Source of the DNA: Roseibacillus ishigakijimensis | GTDB lineage: Bacteria > Verrucomicrobiota > Verrucomicrobiia > Verrucomicrobiales > Akkermansiaceae | Reading direction: 5' to 3' | DNA: 64,000 nucleotides | Assembly: GCF_016595415.1 (NCBI RefSeq) | Contig: NZ_JAENIO010000021.1 | Coordinates: 1-64,000, forward strand | In this document: piece by piece, positions 17,141-25,641 of the stretch | Layout: each line of letters begins with the position of its first letter | Numbering within the stretch: position 1 is the stretch's first letter | Position numbers and translations under genes: made by a program | Notes under the pieces: model-generated | Database searches by the model: none | What the model was told of the DNA's origin: nothing | The model's input: the letters and a program-made list of their open reading frames with translations, nothing else

Positions 17141-17980
17141 ATGAAAGAGTGGGAGCCGGATGCCGGCCAAAGCGGGCTCAAGCAGCGGTTGTGGGAGATC
17201 ATTTTCGAGGCCGAGACTCCTTCCGGCAAGGCTTTTGATGTTGCTCTTCTCTGGATCATCGCGGCCTCGGTGCTGGTGGTGATGCTGGAGAGTGTGGATT
17301 CCCTGCGAGCTGACTACGGGGGCCTTTTCTATACCCTGGAGTGGATTTTCACGGTGCTCTTCACGCTGGAGTATGGCTTGCGGCTGTGGCTCGTGCGCCG
17401 ACCGCGCCGCTACGCCTTCAGCTTTTTTGGCATCGTCGATTTCCTTTCCTGTCTCCCGACTTATCTCGCTCTTTTTCTGCCCGGGGTGCAGTCACTCCTC
17501 GTCATCCGCATTCTACGTTTGCTCCGGATGTTTCGCGTTCTCAAGATGGTGAGCCATGTGCAGGGAGCGAATCTCTTGACTCGGTCCATCTACGCCAGTC
17601 GGGCCAAGATCACGGTCTTTCTCACTGCGATGGCCACTTTCGCCGCCATCATGGGAACGCTGGCGTATCTCTTCGAGCATGAAGAGGGGGGGGGATTTGC
17701 GAGTATTCCGGATGGCATTTACTGGGCGGTCGTGACGATGACCACGCTGGGGTATGGTGACATCACCCCAGTGACGGTGATGGGGAAGGTGCTCACTGTG
17801 ATAGTCTCGCTCTCGGGCTTTGCCGTCATTGCGGTGCCTACCGGCATCTTTGTCACCGAAGTGGCGCGAGCGATGGAGAAGGAAGAGGATTTCACCGAGG
17901 CTTGCCCGGGATGCGGCACGAGTGGCCATTTGCCCGATGCCAATTTCTGCCGGAAGTGTGGTGAGAAGCTCGATTTCTGA
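17141..17980 (+). CDS. Voltage-gated-type potassium channel with C-terminal zinc ribbon
   Basis: A 279-residue six-helix ion transport protein. S1-S4-like helices are followed by a pore helix with the K+-selectivity filter TLGYGD near residue 202. The S4-like region contains IRILRLLRMFRVLKM, with regularly spaced arginines. The C-terminus carries a zinc-ribbon, CPGCG...CRKCGEK, which is uncommon in Kv-like bacterial channels. The ATG at 17141 follows the lipoprotein stop by 2 bp. An in-frame TTG at 17135 is possible but less likely. Confidence 0.9.
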   Translation: MKEWEPDAGQSGLKQRLWEIIFEAETPSGKAFDVALLWIIAASVLVVMLESVDSLRADYGGLFYTLEWIFTVLFTLEYGLRLWLVRRPRRYAFSFFGIVDFLSCLPTYLALFLPGVQSLLVIRILRLLRMFRVLKMVSHVQGANLLTRSIYASRAKITVFLTAMATFAAIMGTLAYLFEHEEGGGFASIPDGIYWAVVTMTTLGYGDITPVTVMGKVLTVIVSLSGFAVIAVPTGIFVTEVARAMEKEEDFTEACPGCGTSGHLPDANFCRKCGEKLDF

Positions 17981-18003
17981 AGCGAGCGAAAGAACCGGAG
18001 ACA

Positions 18004-18030
18004 CAAAAAAAGACGACCCGCGGGTCGTCT
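18004..18030 (-). terminator. Rho-independent terminator of rpmB
   Basis: AGACGACCCGCGGGTCGTCT (18011-18030) is a perfect 20-bp palindrome. On the minus strand it is followed directly by a run of seven T (18010-18004). It lies about 30 bp past the rpmB stop. Confidence 0.88.
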
Positions 18031-18059
18031 CTTGGAAAATTGCTGGCCAAGGACCGGGT

Positions 18060-18323
18060 TTAGATAAGGCCAGCCTTCTTCAAAGTCACGTAAGCACCGT
18101 TTTTGTTCACGGTGCGGAGGGCTTTGGCGGTCAATTTGACTTTCACGAACTTATCAAGCTCGGGAACCCAAATGCGCTTGGTTTGCAAATTGGGAGTGAC
18201 CAGACGCTTGTTCACCTGGGTGACGTGACGTCCGATACCGCCCTTTTTCTTTGCCAAACCAGAACGGTGGATGCGGCGGCCCACGCGGACTTTGGAACCT
18301 CGGATGCTACAAACTCTAGACAT
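18060..18323 (-). CDS. rpmB: 50S ribosomal protein bL28
   Basis: An 87-residue basic protein starting MSRVCSIRGSKVRVGRR and containing KRIWVPELDKFVKVKLTAKA, the conserved bL28 pattern. It lies about 110 bp after nuoA on the same strand and ends at a strong terminator. The start at 18323 matches the family; longer upstream extensions are not conserved-looking. Confidence 0.95.
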   Translation of the reverse strand: MSRVCSIRGSKVRVGRRIHRSGLAKKKGGIGRHVTQVNKRLVTPNLQTKRIWVPELDKFVKVKLTAKALRTVNKNGAYVTLKKAGLI

Positions 18324-18430
18324 AAAATTTCCCCCGTGTTGCGGGGCGGGGAGAAAAGGGCTTTTCGCGCCTCTGGTCAAGAAGATTCGACCATTTCCTG
18401 CCAAAAAAGTGCGGCTCGAGGGAGGCTCCT

Positions 18431-18805
18431 TCAGGATTTCCAGCTTAGAGCCCCTTTCTTGAGGGCGTAAAGGTAGGCGATGGCCAGCACGCTGAGAAAG
18501 GTCATCATGGACCAAAGGACCATGGTGTTGCCCTCCGCAATGAGGTCGCGGAAGATGACCGCCCAGACGTAGCTAAAGACGGCCTCGATATCGAAAATCA
18601 CAAAAAGCATGGCCACGAGGTAGAACTTGACCGAGAAGCGGGGAGCGCCGTCGCCCACGGGGAGCATGCCGCATTCGTAAGCCTCATTTTTTACTCCCTC
18701 GGCTTTTCCCCGCTTGCCCAGAAAGAGACTCATCACCAGAGCGATGGCGGCGAATCCGACAGCGAGAAGAACCTGCAGAAAAACGGGGAAGTAATCGGTA
18801 AGCAT
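18431..18805 (-). CDS. nuoA: NADH-quinone oxidoreductase subunit A
   Basis: A 124-residue membrane subunit of respiratory complex I with three predicted helices. The conserved loop YECGMLPVGDGAPRFSVKF and FVIFDIEAVFSYVWAV are diagnostic. Normally nuoA leads a nuoABCD... operon, but here it is followed by rpmB and preceded by an unrelated gene with its own terminator. The remaining subunits must be encoded elsewhere. Confidence 0.95.
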   Translation of the reverse strand: MLTDYFPVFLQVLLAVGFAAIALVMSLFLGKRGKAEGVKNEAYECGMLPVGDGAPRFSVKFYLVAMLFVIFDIEAVFSYVWAVIFRDLIAEGNTMVLWSMMTFLSVLAIAYLYALKKGALSWKS

Positions 18806-18820
18806 GGCGTGAAAAACAAA

Positions 18821-18846
18821 AAACCCGCGTTGGGTAACGCGGGTTT
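18821..18846 (-). terminator. Terminator between the small winged-helix-like gene and nuoA
   Basis: A perfect 11-bp stem, AAACCCGCGTT with AACGCGGGTTT, has a four-base loop. It has T-rich flank on the minus strand (revcomp of the A-rich stretch 18812-18823). It separates the 18890-19192 gene from nuoA. Confidence 0.85.
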
Positions 18847-18889
18847 TGTAACGGATTGCGGGCAGAGTGCCAGCACGAAAGTGGTGAAC

Positions 18890-19192
18890 TTAGGCTTGAT
18901 TGGCGGTGTTGTCGCTATGCGCATCCATCACCTTGTCGAGCCCTTTGTATTCTTTGCCGTCCTTTTCAACGAGGCCGCGAGTGACGAGGTTTTGCAACTT
19001 TTCGTAAGCGCGTAAACGCAGCATTTCCTCGCCGCCACTCACCGCGTTGCGAGCTTTCAAGCGGTCGAAGACCTTCTCAAAAAGTTCGTTGAATCCGAAA
19101 AATTTCTTTTCTGCTGAGAGGACGGTGACAAGTTCGTCGGTAACGTGGTCAGGAAGTCGACGTGAGAACCGGGTTCGTTTCGTAGTTGCCAT
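18890..19192 (-). CDS. Conserved small protein, possible winged-helix fold
   Basis: A 100-residue protein beginning MATTKRTRFSRRLPDHVTDE. It is basic at the N-terminus. Its predicted helical core, ending in LQNLVTRGLVEKDGKEYKGL, looks like a winged-helix turn. The ATG at 19192 was chosen because upstream residues look non-coding. It has its own terminator and a roughly 180-bp divergent promoter region shared with ruvA. The function is unknown; DNA binding is only a guess from the helix-strand pattern. Confidence 0.7.
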   Translation of the reverse strand: MATTKRTRFSRRLPDHVTDELVTVLSAEKKFFGFNELFEKVFDRLKARNAVSGGEEMLRLRAYEKLQNLVTRGLVEKDGKEYKGLDKVMDAHSDNTANQA

Positions 19193-19372
19193 AGTGGGGG
19201 GGAAGTATAGAACAATTTTGTGGCAAAAGCGACTCAAAAAATGTCCCCAGCCTAATTTTTGTAGAATGAGAGGCAAACCCAGAATCGCGATTTTTGTTTT
19301 GCTGACGCGAAAAATCGGGCTTAGCGCTTCTTGTCGCTTGGTCTCGCCCGAGGGCTGAGCCTAAATTTTTTT

Positions 19373-19963
19373 ATGATTTCCGCACTCAAGGGAGAGGTTT
19401 GGGATGCCCTGCCCAATCGGCTGACGGTGGGTTGTGCCGGGGTGGGCTATCTGGTGCACATTCCGATTTCGACCTTCGATCGACTGAATCCAGTGATTGG
19501 GAAGGAGATTTTCCTGAAAACCCATCTCTACGTGCGGGAAAATGCGCACAATCTCTACGGCTTCGCCAGTGATGAGGAGCGCGATTTGTTTCTTCTCCTT
19601 ATCGAGCGGGTCAGTGGCATTGGTCCTTCCATTGCAATGGCGATTTTGTCAGGGATGCCGGTGGAGGAATTCCAACGTCATGTAGTGGAGGCGGACGTGG
19701 CAGCTCTTTCCCGCATCAAGGGGCTGGGGAAGAAGACTGCGGAACGGATTATCCTCGAGCTCAAAGACAAAGTGGGCGTGGTGGAGAATTGGCATGCGGC
19801 GGAGGCCGCGGGTGGCAATGCCGCCCGCGATGCTGAATTGGCTCTCATTGCGCTCGGCTACAAGCAGGCAGAAGCTCGCAAAGCGGTGGCGGCGGTGGCG
19901 AAGGCCCGGGCGGGGGCGGGGGTGGACGAATTGATCCGCGAGGCCTTGCGCGGCCTCAGTTAG
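19373..19963 (+). CDS. ruvA: Holliday junction branch migration protein RuvA
   Basis: RuvA binds four-way junctions and loads the RuvB motor. The 196-residue protein has an N-terminal OB fold (MISALKGEVWD), two helix-hairpin-helix motifs (residues about 70-130, including VSGIGPSIAMAIL and IKGLGKKTAERIILELKDK) and a C-terminal UBA-like RuvB-binding domain (ALIALGYKQAEARKAV). ruvB and ruvC are not adjacent. The start is the ATG at 19373. Confidence 0.96.
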   Translation: MISALKGEVWDALPNRLTVGCAGVGYLVHIPISTFDRLNPVIGKEIFLKTHLYVRENAHNLYGFASDEERDLFLLLIERVSGIGPSIAMAILSGMPVEEFQRHVVEADVAALSRIKGLGKKTAERIILELKDKVGVVENWHAAEAAGGNAARDAELALIALGYKQAEARKAVAAVAKARAGAGVDELIREALRGLS

Positions 19964-19992
19964 GGTGCAATGTCTGGCCCTGCCCACGATTC

Positions 19993-21246
19993 ATGCTTTC
20001 AGTTTCACAAATTCAAGATGCTTGGCCCGAGCAGGGGCTGTTCTCCGGCAAGAACTGGCTGTTGTCACCGGAACCCCTTCGTTTGCCCGCGCGGGAGATT
20101 CGCGACCTGGAGCGCATGGGCCCGATTCTGGCGGCTTTTCAGCAAGCCCAGGACCGGCTCTACCGCCGCAGTGCAAAAGGGCGCGTGGCTCCCTGGCTGG
20201 CGGAATTGCTGGATGCGGGGAAGCCGGACTGGTTGGTGGCCTGGCAGCGGAACGGGGCGCAGGCCGAGGTTGTGCCGCAGGTAATTCGGCCCGACCTGAT
20301 GCTGACCGATGAGGGCTTTGCCATTTCCGAGCTGGATTCCGTGCCCGGTGGGATGGGGGTGACGGCCTGGTTGGCTTCTCTTTATCCGGAGGCCTTGGGA
20401 GGTCCGGAGGGCATGAGCAGTGGCTTGCAATCGATTCTCTCCCCCGAGGGACGGCGAATTTTTGTCTCCGAGGAGGCTGCCGATTACCGGCCTGAGATGG
20501 AGTGGCTGGCGGAGCGCATGGAGGGAGTCACAGTCCACCGGGCTGAGGATTGGCGAGGGGAGGCTGGCTACCGCTTTTTTGAACTCTTCGATTGGGAGAA
20601 TATTCCTGCCTTGGCGGGAGGGGAGGGGAGGACTGGTTTGACGCCGCCTTTGAAGCCTCATTTCGAGGAAAAGCTCTGGCTCGCTCTGCTGCACACTCCC
20701 GGCTTGCAGGCGCTCTGGCGACAGGAGCTGCGTGGCAAGCATCTCAGCTTGCTGCAAAAGTGGGTTCCTCGGGGCTGGGTTCCCGATCCTACCCCGCTGC
20801 CTCCCTTCGCCGCTCTTCCCGGCTTGGAGGTTCCCTCTTGGGATGAGGTGGGGGCCCTTAGCCAGAAGGAGCGGCGCCTGGTGTTGAAAGTCTCGGGTTT
20901 CAGTGCGCAAGCCTGGGGCAGCCGTGGGGTCCACATCGGGCACGACGAACCCGGCGAACGCTGGGCGGGATTGGTGAAAAAGGCGGTGGCCGAGCGCGAC
21001 TCCCAGCCGTGGATGATGCAGGAGTTCAAGGAAGCGAAGCTTATCGAGCATCCCTACTTTGATCCCGAAAGCGGAGCGGTCGAGGTGATGTCCGGCCGGG
21101 CCCGGCTGTGTCCCTACTATTTTGTGACGGCGGAAGGAGTGACCCTGGGAGGATGCCTCGCTACCATTGTGCCTGCGGATAAGAAGAAAATCCACGGCAT
21201 GGAGGACGCTATTCTGGTGCCCGTGGCACCGGAGCAGGAGGCGTAG
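19993..21246 (+). CDS. Conserved protein of unknown function, possibly ATP-grasp-like
   Basis: A 417-residue soluble protein from the ATG 30 bp after ruvA. I do not recognise a family with confidence. The C-terminal third has features reminiscent of ATP-grasp enzymes: a basic strand RRLVLKVSGFSAQAWGSRGV, then WMMQEF, then RARLCPYYF and a final stretch with GGCLATIVPADKKKIHG. The middle holds the acidic FAISELDSVPGGMG. No signal peptide or membrane helix is visible. It may be co-transcribed with ruvA, though no functional link is evident. Confidence 0.7.
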   Translation: MLSVSQIQDAWPEQGLFSGKNWLLSPEPLRLPAREIRDLERMGPILAAFQQAQDRLYRRSAKGRVAPWLAELLDAGKPDWLVAWQRNGAQAEVVPQVIRPDLMLTDEGFAISELDSVPGGMGVTAWLASLYPEALGGPEGMSSGLQSILSPEGRRIFVSEEAADYRPEMEWLAERMEGVTVHRAEDWRGEAGYRFFELFDWENIPALAGGEGRTGLTPPLKPHFEEKLWLALLHTPGLQALWRQELRGKHLSLLQKWVPRGWVPDPTPLPPFAALPGLEVPSWDEVGALSQKERRLVLKVSGFSAQAWGSRGVHIGHDEPGERWAGLVKKAVAERDSQPWMMQEFKEAKLIEHPYFDPESGAVEVMSGRARLCPYYFVTAEGVTLGGCLATIVPADKKKIHGMEDAILVPVAPEQEA

Positions 21247-21312
21247 GGCTGGTTGAACGGAACACTTTCCCGCCGGGCTTGCCAGAAGAGAAAGTTGCCG
21301 ATCCGGGAGGCG

Positions 21313-21340
21313 CAAAAAAAGCAGCCCGGTGAGGGGCTGC
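21313..21340 (-). terminator. Terminator of the membrane coiled-coil gene
   Basis: GCAGCCC (21321-21327) and GGGCTGC (21334-21340) form a 7-bp stem with a six-base loop. On the minus strand this runs into seven T (21320-21314). It lies about 30 bp past the stop of the 21370-21894 gene. The convergent upstream gene (plus strand) has no terminator of its own here. Confidence 0.85.
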
Positions 21341-21369
21341 GGCTGAGGAAAAGGAGTTGAGTGGCGGGT

Positions 21370-21894
21370 TTAGTCCTCTTTGCGCTTTTTCTTGCCCTCG
21401 TCTTCGTCACTGGCTTCTGCCGGGCTGGGAAGAGCGATGACTTTGCGGACGAGCTTGCGCAGGCCACTGGTGGCTTCGTCGTATTCGTTTTCAGCCTGCC
21501 GGAGGGCGACTTCCCAGGCAGAGGCGAAGCCGGGGGCTTGTTCGCGCATCAGGCGCACGGCGGTCTCCATGGTGTGGAGCGCGCGCAGTTCACTGCGGCC
21601 GGGCTTGTTTTGCAGCGCAGCCAGATTCACCCGCAGGGTCTCGTTCTGCTCCTTGAGCTGGTCCACTTTATCCTGGACCGAAGAGTTGCCTGAGGCATTG
21701 ATTTTCAGCTGGGTATTGAGGTGGCGCTCGAGATCGCGCATTTCATCGACCACGCGCTTGTTCTCTTTCTTGAGAGTGCGCTTGGCCGCCAGGGAAGACT
21801 TCCAGTTGAAGAAAAGGAGAGTGAGGCCGATGGCCAGACCAACGGTCAAGCCTCCTCCGAATGGGCTGGTGACAAAATTCCAAACTGCGTCCAT
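21370..21894 (-). CDS. Membrane-anchored coiled-coil protein
   Basis: A 174-residue protein with one N-terminal transmembrane helix (residues about 10-30, LTVGLAIGLTLLFF). It continues into a long heptad-like coiled coil (about 40-110) and ends in a charged tail DEDEGKKKRKED. The arrangement is that of a single-pass inner-membrane protein with a cytoplasmic or periplasmic coiled coil. No known family was recognised. It is divergent from the metallo-beta-lactamase gene. Confidence 0.72.
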   Translation of the reverse strand: MDAVWNFVTSPFGGGLTVGLAIGLTLLFFNWKSSLAAKRTLKKENKRVVDEMRDLERHLNTQLKINASGNSSVQDKVDQLKEQNETLRVNLAALQNKPGRSELRALHTMETAVRLMREQAPGFASAWEVALRQAENEYDEATSGLRKLVRKVIALPSPAEASDEDEGKKKRKED

Positions 21895-22005
21895 GGGGCC
21901 AGTCTACGCCGGGTCGGCCCCTTGCCAAATGCAAAAGTGTGTTCGCGAGAATTACCCGCTGGGGGGTTGAGTCCGTTCTTTTCCCGGGTGTAGACTGCTT
22001 TTCGG

Positions 22006-22830
22006 ATGAAGTTGGCGGTCTTGGGAAGCGGAAGCGGCGGTAATGCCACCTTGCTCGATACGGGAGCGGGCGTCTTGCTGGTGGATGCGGGTCTGAGTGC
22101 CAAGCAGTTGGTCCTCCGAATGCAACAGCTGGGGGTCGAGCCCGGGGACTTGGCAGGCCTGCTCATCACCCATGAGCACGGCGATCACGTCAAGGGGCTG
22201 CAGGTTTTTGCCCGCAAGTTCGACGTCCCCGTCTATGCCACGGCGCTGACTCAAGAAGTTCTCGCTCGCAAGGTGACTTCGGTGCGGCAGTGGAAACTCT
22301 TTTCCGCCGGGCAGGGCTTTGAGTGCGCGGGCATTGAGGTGGAGAGTTTCGCCATTCCCCATGACGCCGTCGATCCGGTGGGTTTTCTCTTTTCCGGTCC
22401 CAGCCATCGCGCCAGTGTGCTCACCGATCTGGGGCACGTGAGCACGGGCTTGCGGCAACGGCTGGGGGGGGTCAGCGCCATGGTTCTGGAGGCCAACTAC
22501 TGCGACCGGATGTTGGCCGAGGATGAAAAGCGCCCTTGGTCCTTGAAGCAGCGCATCGCTTCCCGCCACGGGCACTTGTCCAATGAGCAGGCCTGCGAGC
22601 TGGCCCGCGAGCTGCAGGGCTGCGGACTGGAGCGTGTCGTGCTGGGCCACCTGAGCAAAGATTGCAACACTGCCGCGGTGGCGGGCCAAGCCTTCGCCGG
22701 TCTCGGGCTGCGCGAAGTCCGGGTGGCTTCCCAGGACGAAGTGACAGGCTGGATGCCGGTCTTTGACCCCCCGCCTGTGCCGCTCGCAGTGGAGGAAGGC
22801 ACGGGGCAAGTGGTGATGGAGTTGTTCTAG
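22006..22830 (+). CDS. MBL-fold metallohydrolase, YycJ/WalJ-like
   Basis: A 274-residue metallo-beta-lactamase-fold protein. It opens MKLAVLGSGSGGNATLL and carries the metal motif THEHGDH, with further ligands in VLEANYCDR and VLGHLSKDCN. This matches the YycJ/WalJ subgroup, implicated in exonuclease activity and cell-wall signalling in Firmicutes. Its cellular role here is not shown by context. The stop codon overlaps the nadA stop from the opposite strand. Confidence 0.88.
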   Translation: MKLAVLGSGSGGNATLLDTGAGVLLVDAGLSAKQLVLRMQQLGVEPGDLAGLLITHEHGDHVKGLQVFARKFDVPVYATALTQEVLARKVTSVRQWKLFSAGQGFECAGIEVESFAIPHDAVDPVGFLFSGPSHRASVLTDLGHVSTGLRQRLGGVSAMVLEANYCDRMLAEDEKRPWSLKQRIASRHGHLSNEQACELARELQGCGLERVVLGHLSKDCNTAAVAGQAFAGLGLREVRVASQDEVTGWMPVFDPPPVPLAVEEGTGQVVMELF

Positions 22831-23762
22831 CGGGATTGCTCCAGCATGCGAACGAGTGATTTTTCCGCTTCGACTCGCACTTTCTCTGGGATTTCCACTC
22901 GTGGCTCAAGATTGTCCAAGCAAGCGTGCAGCTTTTCCAGGGTGTTCATCTTCATGTAGCGGCAGTCCGCACAGGCACAGTGGTCGGTGGGACCGGCGAT
23001 GAGGTTCTTATCCGGGCATTCCTTGCGCAGACGGTGCAGCATGCCGGACTCGGTGACGACGACGATGTTTTTGCTGGGGGCGGTCTTGCAAAAGTGAATC
23101 ATTTTCTCCGTGGAGCAGACTTCATCGGCCAGCAATCTCACGGCTTGGGTGCATTCGGGATGGGCCACCACGAGGGCGTCGGGATACTCGTCTTTGATTT
23201 GATGAATGGAGTCCCGGGTGAATTCGACGTGGACGTAGCAAGAGCCCTGCCAAAGGTCCATCTTGCGGCCCGTTTGCTCCATCACCCACTGGCCGAGGTT
23301 GGCATCGGGGACGAAGAGGATGGGTCGATCGAGAGGGGCCTTCTCCACAATGAGAGGGGCGTTGCCCGAGGTGCAGATGACGTCGCAGAGAGCCTTGACC
23401 CCTGCCGAGCAGTTGATGTAGGCGATAACGTAGTAGTTTTTTTCCGCATTCTCTTTGAGAAAGGCGGCGAGCTGGTCTGCGGGGCAGGCTTGCTCCAATG
23501 AGCAGCCGGCGTCCTTGTCGGGTAGCACCACCGTTTTCTCGGGGTTGAGAATCTTCGCTGTTTCCGCCATGAAGTGGACGCCACAAAAGGCAATGACATC
23601 GGCGTCGGTTTCGCGGGCCTGGTAGGCCAGGCCCAGGGAGTCGCCCACGTAATCGGCGATATCTTGAATCGGCCCTACTTGATAGTTGTGGGCGAGGATG
23701 ACGGCGTTCTTCTCCTTCTTGAGACGCAGAATGTCTTCGACGAGGTCCAGTGCGACGGGCAT
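22827..23762 (-). CDS. nadA: Quinolinate synthase
   Basis: NadA condenses iminoaspartate with dihydroxyacetone phosphate to quinolinate for NAD synthesis, using a [4Fe-4S] cluster. The 311-residue protein has NAVILAHNYQVGPIQDIAD, the cysteine-bearing segments INCSAGVKAL and CADCRYMKMN, and the substrate-binding HPECTQAV. nadB and nadC are not nearby. Upstream lies the 437-bp region with DnaA-like boxes. Confidence 0.96.
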   Translation of the reverse strand: MPVALDLVEDILRLKKEKNAVILAHNYQVGPIQDIADYVGDSLGLAYQARETDADVIAFCGVHFMAETAKILNPEKTVVLPDKDAGCSLEQACPADQLAAFLKENAEKNYYVIAYINCSAGVKALCDVICTSGNAPLIVEKAPLDRPILFVPDANLGQWVMEQTGRKMDLWQGSCYVHVEFTRDSIHQIKDEYPDALVVAHPECTQAVRLLADEVCSTEKMIHFCKTAPSKNIVVVTESGMLHRLRKECPDKNLIAGPTDHCACADCRYMKMNTLEKLHACLDNLEPRVEIPEKVRVEAEKSLVRMLEQSR

Positions 23763-24199
23763 GGGAAATGCTAAGCTGCAAGTTGGCAGGAAAACAGGGA
23801 TTTTTTAGGCCCTCTTTGGCAGCACCCCCAACAGGCTCGCAAGCGATGTGAATAACTTTGTGAAAAGTCTCTCAAAAACCCGAATCATGAGGGTCGCGCC
23901 CTTCCAAGTCTTCTTTGGTGGAACATGAAACGGCCGTTGTTATCGGCGTTCCATGCCGTAGGGGAAAAACTTATGAGCAGAGAATTTCAAGATGTGAACA
24001 GTCTTAACTGGCCTTTTTTAAGCTGCTTGTGGGTTTTCTGGATCGGGTCGTGAACAGTGATTCACAACTTATTCACATTCGCTTTGGCACGGAATCGGCT
24101 CTTTCCGGCTTCCGGGTCCGGTTTTTCCCATTGAGGTCCCGCCATTGTGAATAACTTGGGAAAAACTTGTGAAAGAGCGCGCTCGTGACGGGCCAAAGG
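23763..24199. other. Intergenic region with a cluster of DnaA-box-like nonamers (candidate oriC or DnaA-binding site)
   Basis: No gene is seen in these 437 bases. Three perfect matches to the consensus TTWTNCACA (all TTATTCACA or its complement) lie at 23847-23855, 24069-24077 and 24146-24154. Near matches lie at 23859-23867, 24058-24066 and 24168-24176. They come in close pairs: each perfect box has an imperfect one within 2-13 bases. An A/T-rich stretch lies around 24011-24040. The cluster could be a chromosomal origin, a DnaA-titration locus or a DnaA-controlled promoter. dnaA, dnaN and gidA are not in the window. Confidence 0.45.
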
Positions 24200-25447
24200 T
24201 CAGCTCCGGAGGGCTTTGATGCGCTCGAGGATGGGCGGGTGGGAGTGGTGCAGGAAGACCTCCAGGGGATGGGGGGTGAGGTTGGCGAGATTGTTGCGGG
24301 AGAGTTTCTTCAGAGCGGTGACCAGAGGCTCGGGGCTGCCTTGCGCGGTCGCGGCGTAGTGATCGGCTTCGAATTCGTGTTTGCGGGAGAGGAGGCTGAG
24401 GCCAATATTGATCAGGCGGGACACGGGCTTGAAGAGGATGAAGAAGATGACCAGTCCGACGTGATAGGAAATCTGGTCCACCCGGAAGGCCTCGAAGAGA
24501 GTGCGGGTGAAGGGGGAATCAGGGCTGGTCACCAGCCCGAGAAGGAAGAAAATGAGGGCGGTCTGCACCACGGAGAGAAGGATGCGCTGGATGATGTGCT
24601 TTTTCTTAAAATGGCCAATCTCGTGCGCGAGCACGCCGACCAATTCCTCGGTGCTTTGGCTCTCGATGAGGGTGTCGTAGAGGGCGATTTTCTTGGTTTT
24701 GCCAAAGCCGGTGAAGTAGGCGTTGGATTTGGTCGAGCGCTTGGAGCCGTCAATGACGTAAAGCCCGGCCAGGGGAAAATCGCATTTCTCGGCCATGGCG
24801 TTGATCGCGCTCTTCAGTTCGCCATCTTCCATGGGGGTGAATTTGTTGAAAAGGGGGAGAATGAGGCTGGGGGCGAGAAAGGTGAGCAGCAGGGAGAGGG
24901 CGGTGACAGCGATCCAGGCGTAAACCCAGGCGTAGTCGAGGGTGAGAAAGAGCCAAAGGATGAGGGCGAGGAGGGGAAGTCCGAGAAGCGCGGTGAGGAG
25001 GAGGCTTTTGAGTTGATCGCTGGCAAAGGTAGCGGGGGTGGTCTTGTTGAAACCGAATTTTTCCTCCAGAACGAAGGTGTGGTAGATGTCGAAAGGCAGT
25101 GACAAGAGGGTGCTCAGCAGAAAGAGGCTCCCCATGAAGAGGAGACCAGTGGCGATGGCTCCGAAGCCGAAGGAGCGGGCCCAATCATCCAGCGCGCCGA
25201 ATCCGCCCGCGAACCAGAAGGCGAGGAGGGCGGTGAGGGAAACGACGGAGGAGACGATGCTGAACTTGGCTCCTGCTCGTTCATAGGCCTGCGATTGGGC
25301 ATACTTTTCCTCATCCCAGACATCGGCGAATTCCCCCGGCAATTCCGGTTTAAGATTCTTGAGGGTGAGCAGCGTGGCGACAAAATCGAGTTTCCAGAGC
25401 AGGAAAAGAGCGATGACGATGAGAAGGGCGAGGGTGTCGGGAGTCAT
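24200..25447 (-). CDS. M48-family (Ste24-like) membrane metalloprotease
   Basis: A 415-residue integral membrane protease. The zinc motif HEIGHFKKKH lies near residue 274 and the third ligand is in HEFEADHYA. Multiple hydrophobic helices precede and follow the catalytic site, matching the CAAX-protease/Ste24 architecture. In bacteria such proteins degrade or process membrane and secreted proteins. It is on the same strand as nadA but separated by the DnaA-box region, so it is probably transcribed alone. Confidence 0.93.
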   Translation of the reverse strand: MTPDTLALLIVIALFLLWKLDFVATLLTLKNLKPELPGEFADVWDEEKYAQSQAYERAGAKFSIVSSVVSLTALLAFWFAGGFGALDDWARSFGFGAIATGLLFMGSLFLLSTLLSLPFDIYHTFVLEEKFGFNKTTPATFASDQLKSLLLTALLGLPLLALILWLFLTLDYAWVYAWIAVTALSLLLTFLAPSLILPLFNKFTPMEDGELKSAINAMAEKCDFPLAGLYVIDGSKRSTKSNAYFTGFGKTKKIALYDTLIESQSTEELVGVLAHEIGHFKKKHIIQRILLSVVQTALIFFLLGLVTSPDSPFTRTLFEAFRVDQISYHVGLVIFFILFKPVSRLINIGLSLLSRKHEFEADHYAATAQGSPEPLVTALKKLSRNNLANLTPHPLEVFLHHSHPPILERIKALRS

Positions 25448-25548
25448 GGACGGGAAGAGTCATTCCACAGATTGAGGACGGGCGCAATGCCGGGTAGGCC
25501 CGAGTTGAGACCGGTAGCGGGAAAGGAATGCCCCGGGCATGTGGGTAA

Positions 25549-25578
25549 AAAAAAATCGACCCGCTGCAGGGTCGATTT
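25549..25578 (-). terminator. Terminator of rpsP
   Basis: AAATCGACCC (25553-25562) and GGGTCGATTT (25569-25578) form a perfect 10-bp stem with six-base loop. On the minus strand the stem runs into a continuous T tract. A second stem-loop, GGCCT...CCTCAG/CTGAGG...AGGCC at 25584-25615, lies just before it and may stabilise the rpsP mRNA end. Confidence 0.9.
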
Positions 25579-25641
25579 GAAGGGGCCTATTCCTCAGAAA
25601 ACCTGAGGAGAGGCCGAAAATAATTGGAGAGGAGAGGGTGC

